64,000 nt of DNA, from assembly GCF_018143015.1 (NCBI RefSeq), contig NC_054743.1:24427934-24491933 (forward strand). Reading direction: 5' to 3'. This DNA is from Lytechinus variegatus (lineage: Eukaryota > Echinodermata > Echinoidea > Temnopleuroida > Toxopneustidae). The position numbers were made by a program, and so were the translations under genes. Below the pieces are notes generated by a model. That model searched no databases, was not told where the DNA came from, and saw nothing but the letters and a program-made list of their open reading frames with translations. Positions 63,930 to 64,000 of this stretch are shown here, piece after piece. Numbering within the stretch: the stretch's first letter is position 1; the number at the start of each line of letters is the position of its first letter.

Positions 63930-64000
63930 GTAAAAATGGCAGAGGCTATAATGGCAGAGGTAAAAATGGCAGAGGTAATAATGGCAGAGGTAAAAATGGC
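63930..64000. repeat. 15-bp tandem repeat at the window end
   Basis: GTAAAAATGGCAGAG repeated about 4.7 times with GCTATAATGGCAGAG and GTAATAATGGCAGAG variants, preceded by CCGCTCGGT. Inverse of the array at 57661-57757. It continues beyond the window. Confidence 0.88.

Overview
The window looks like nuclear DNA of an invertebrate deuterostome, most likely an echinoderm such as a sea urchin. This is inference from three things: short coding exons with canonical GT/AG borders in very repeat-rich DNA, tandem juvenile-hormone-acid-methyltransferase-like (JHAMT-like) genes, and many foldback elements and LINE remnants. There is no bacterial operon layout, CRISPR array or viral gene set.

The only protein-coding genes I can support are four tandem paralogues of a SAM-dependent methyltransferase, all on the minus strand, so each gene reads from high to low coordinates. 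Gene 1: exon 1 2085-2271, exon 2 361-689, later exons beyond the left edge. Gene 2: exon 1 15104-15290, exon 2 8354-8682, no later exons visible. Gene 3, complete: 33190-33376, 23478-23806, 21395-21530, 18361-18536, 275 aa. Gene 4, four exons: 57773-57959, 50580-50908, 45041-45176, 44478-44652, with a C-terminal frameshift. Matching exons have the same lengths (187/329/136/176 nt; 175 nt in the last exon of gene 4) and phases.

Genes 1 and 2 lie in a tandem segmental duplication (copy A 89-4832, copy B 8101-17516) that also duplicates a tRNA-like gene (4490-4561 and 17174-17245). Copy A has gained a 0.6-kb inverted-repeat element and a 389-bp insertion. Copy B carries a 5.8-kb block of LINE and transposon debris in intron 1.

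Everything else is introns or intergenic DNA filled with mobile elements. There are three large foldback elements, FB1 45489-49817, FB2 51013-54200 and FB3 about 59790 to the right edge. Their arms are tandem arrays (about 172, 150 and 190 bp) and nearly every unit carries an ATGGCCGCC-type motif. There are nested insertions (FB1 inside an older element, a LINE inside FB3), a decayed mariner, a Tc1-like inverted-repeat element, a 3.5-kb element with about 60-bp inverted termini (37508-41019), many MITE-like palindromes in several copies, and LINE reverse-transcriptase fragments at 9.4, 14, 28, 32, 38, 52, 55 and 61.6-63.8 kb. All identities come from reading the sequence; no database was searched.
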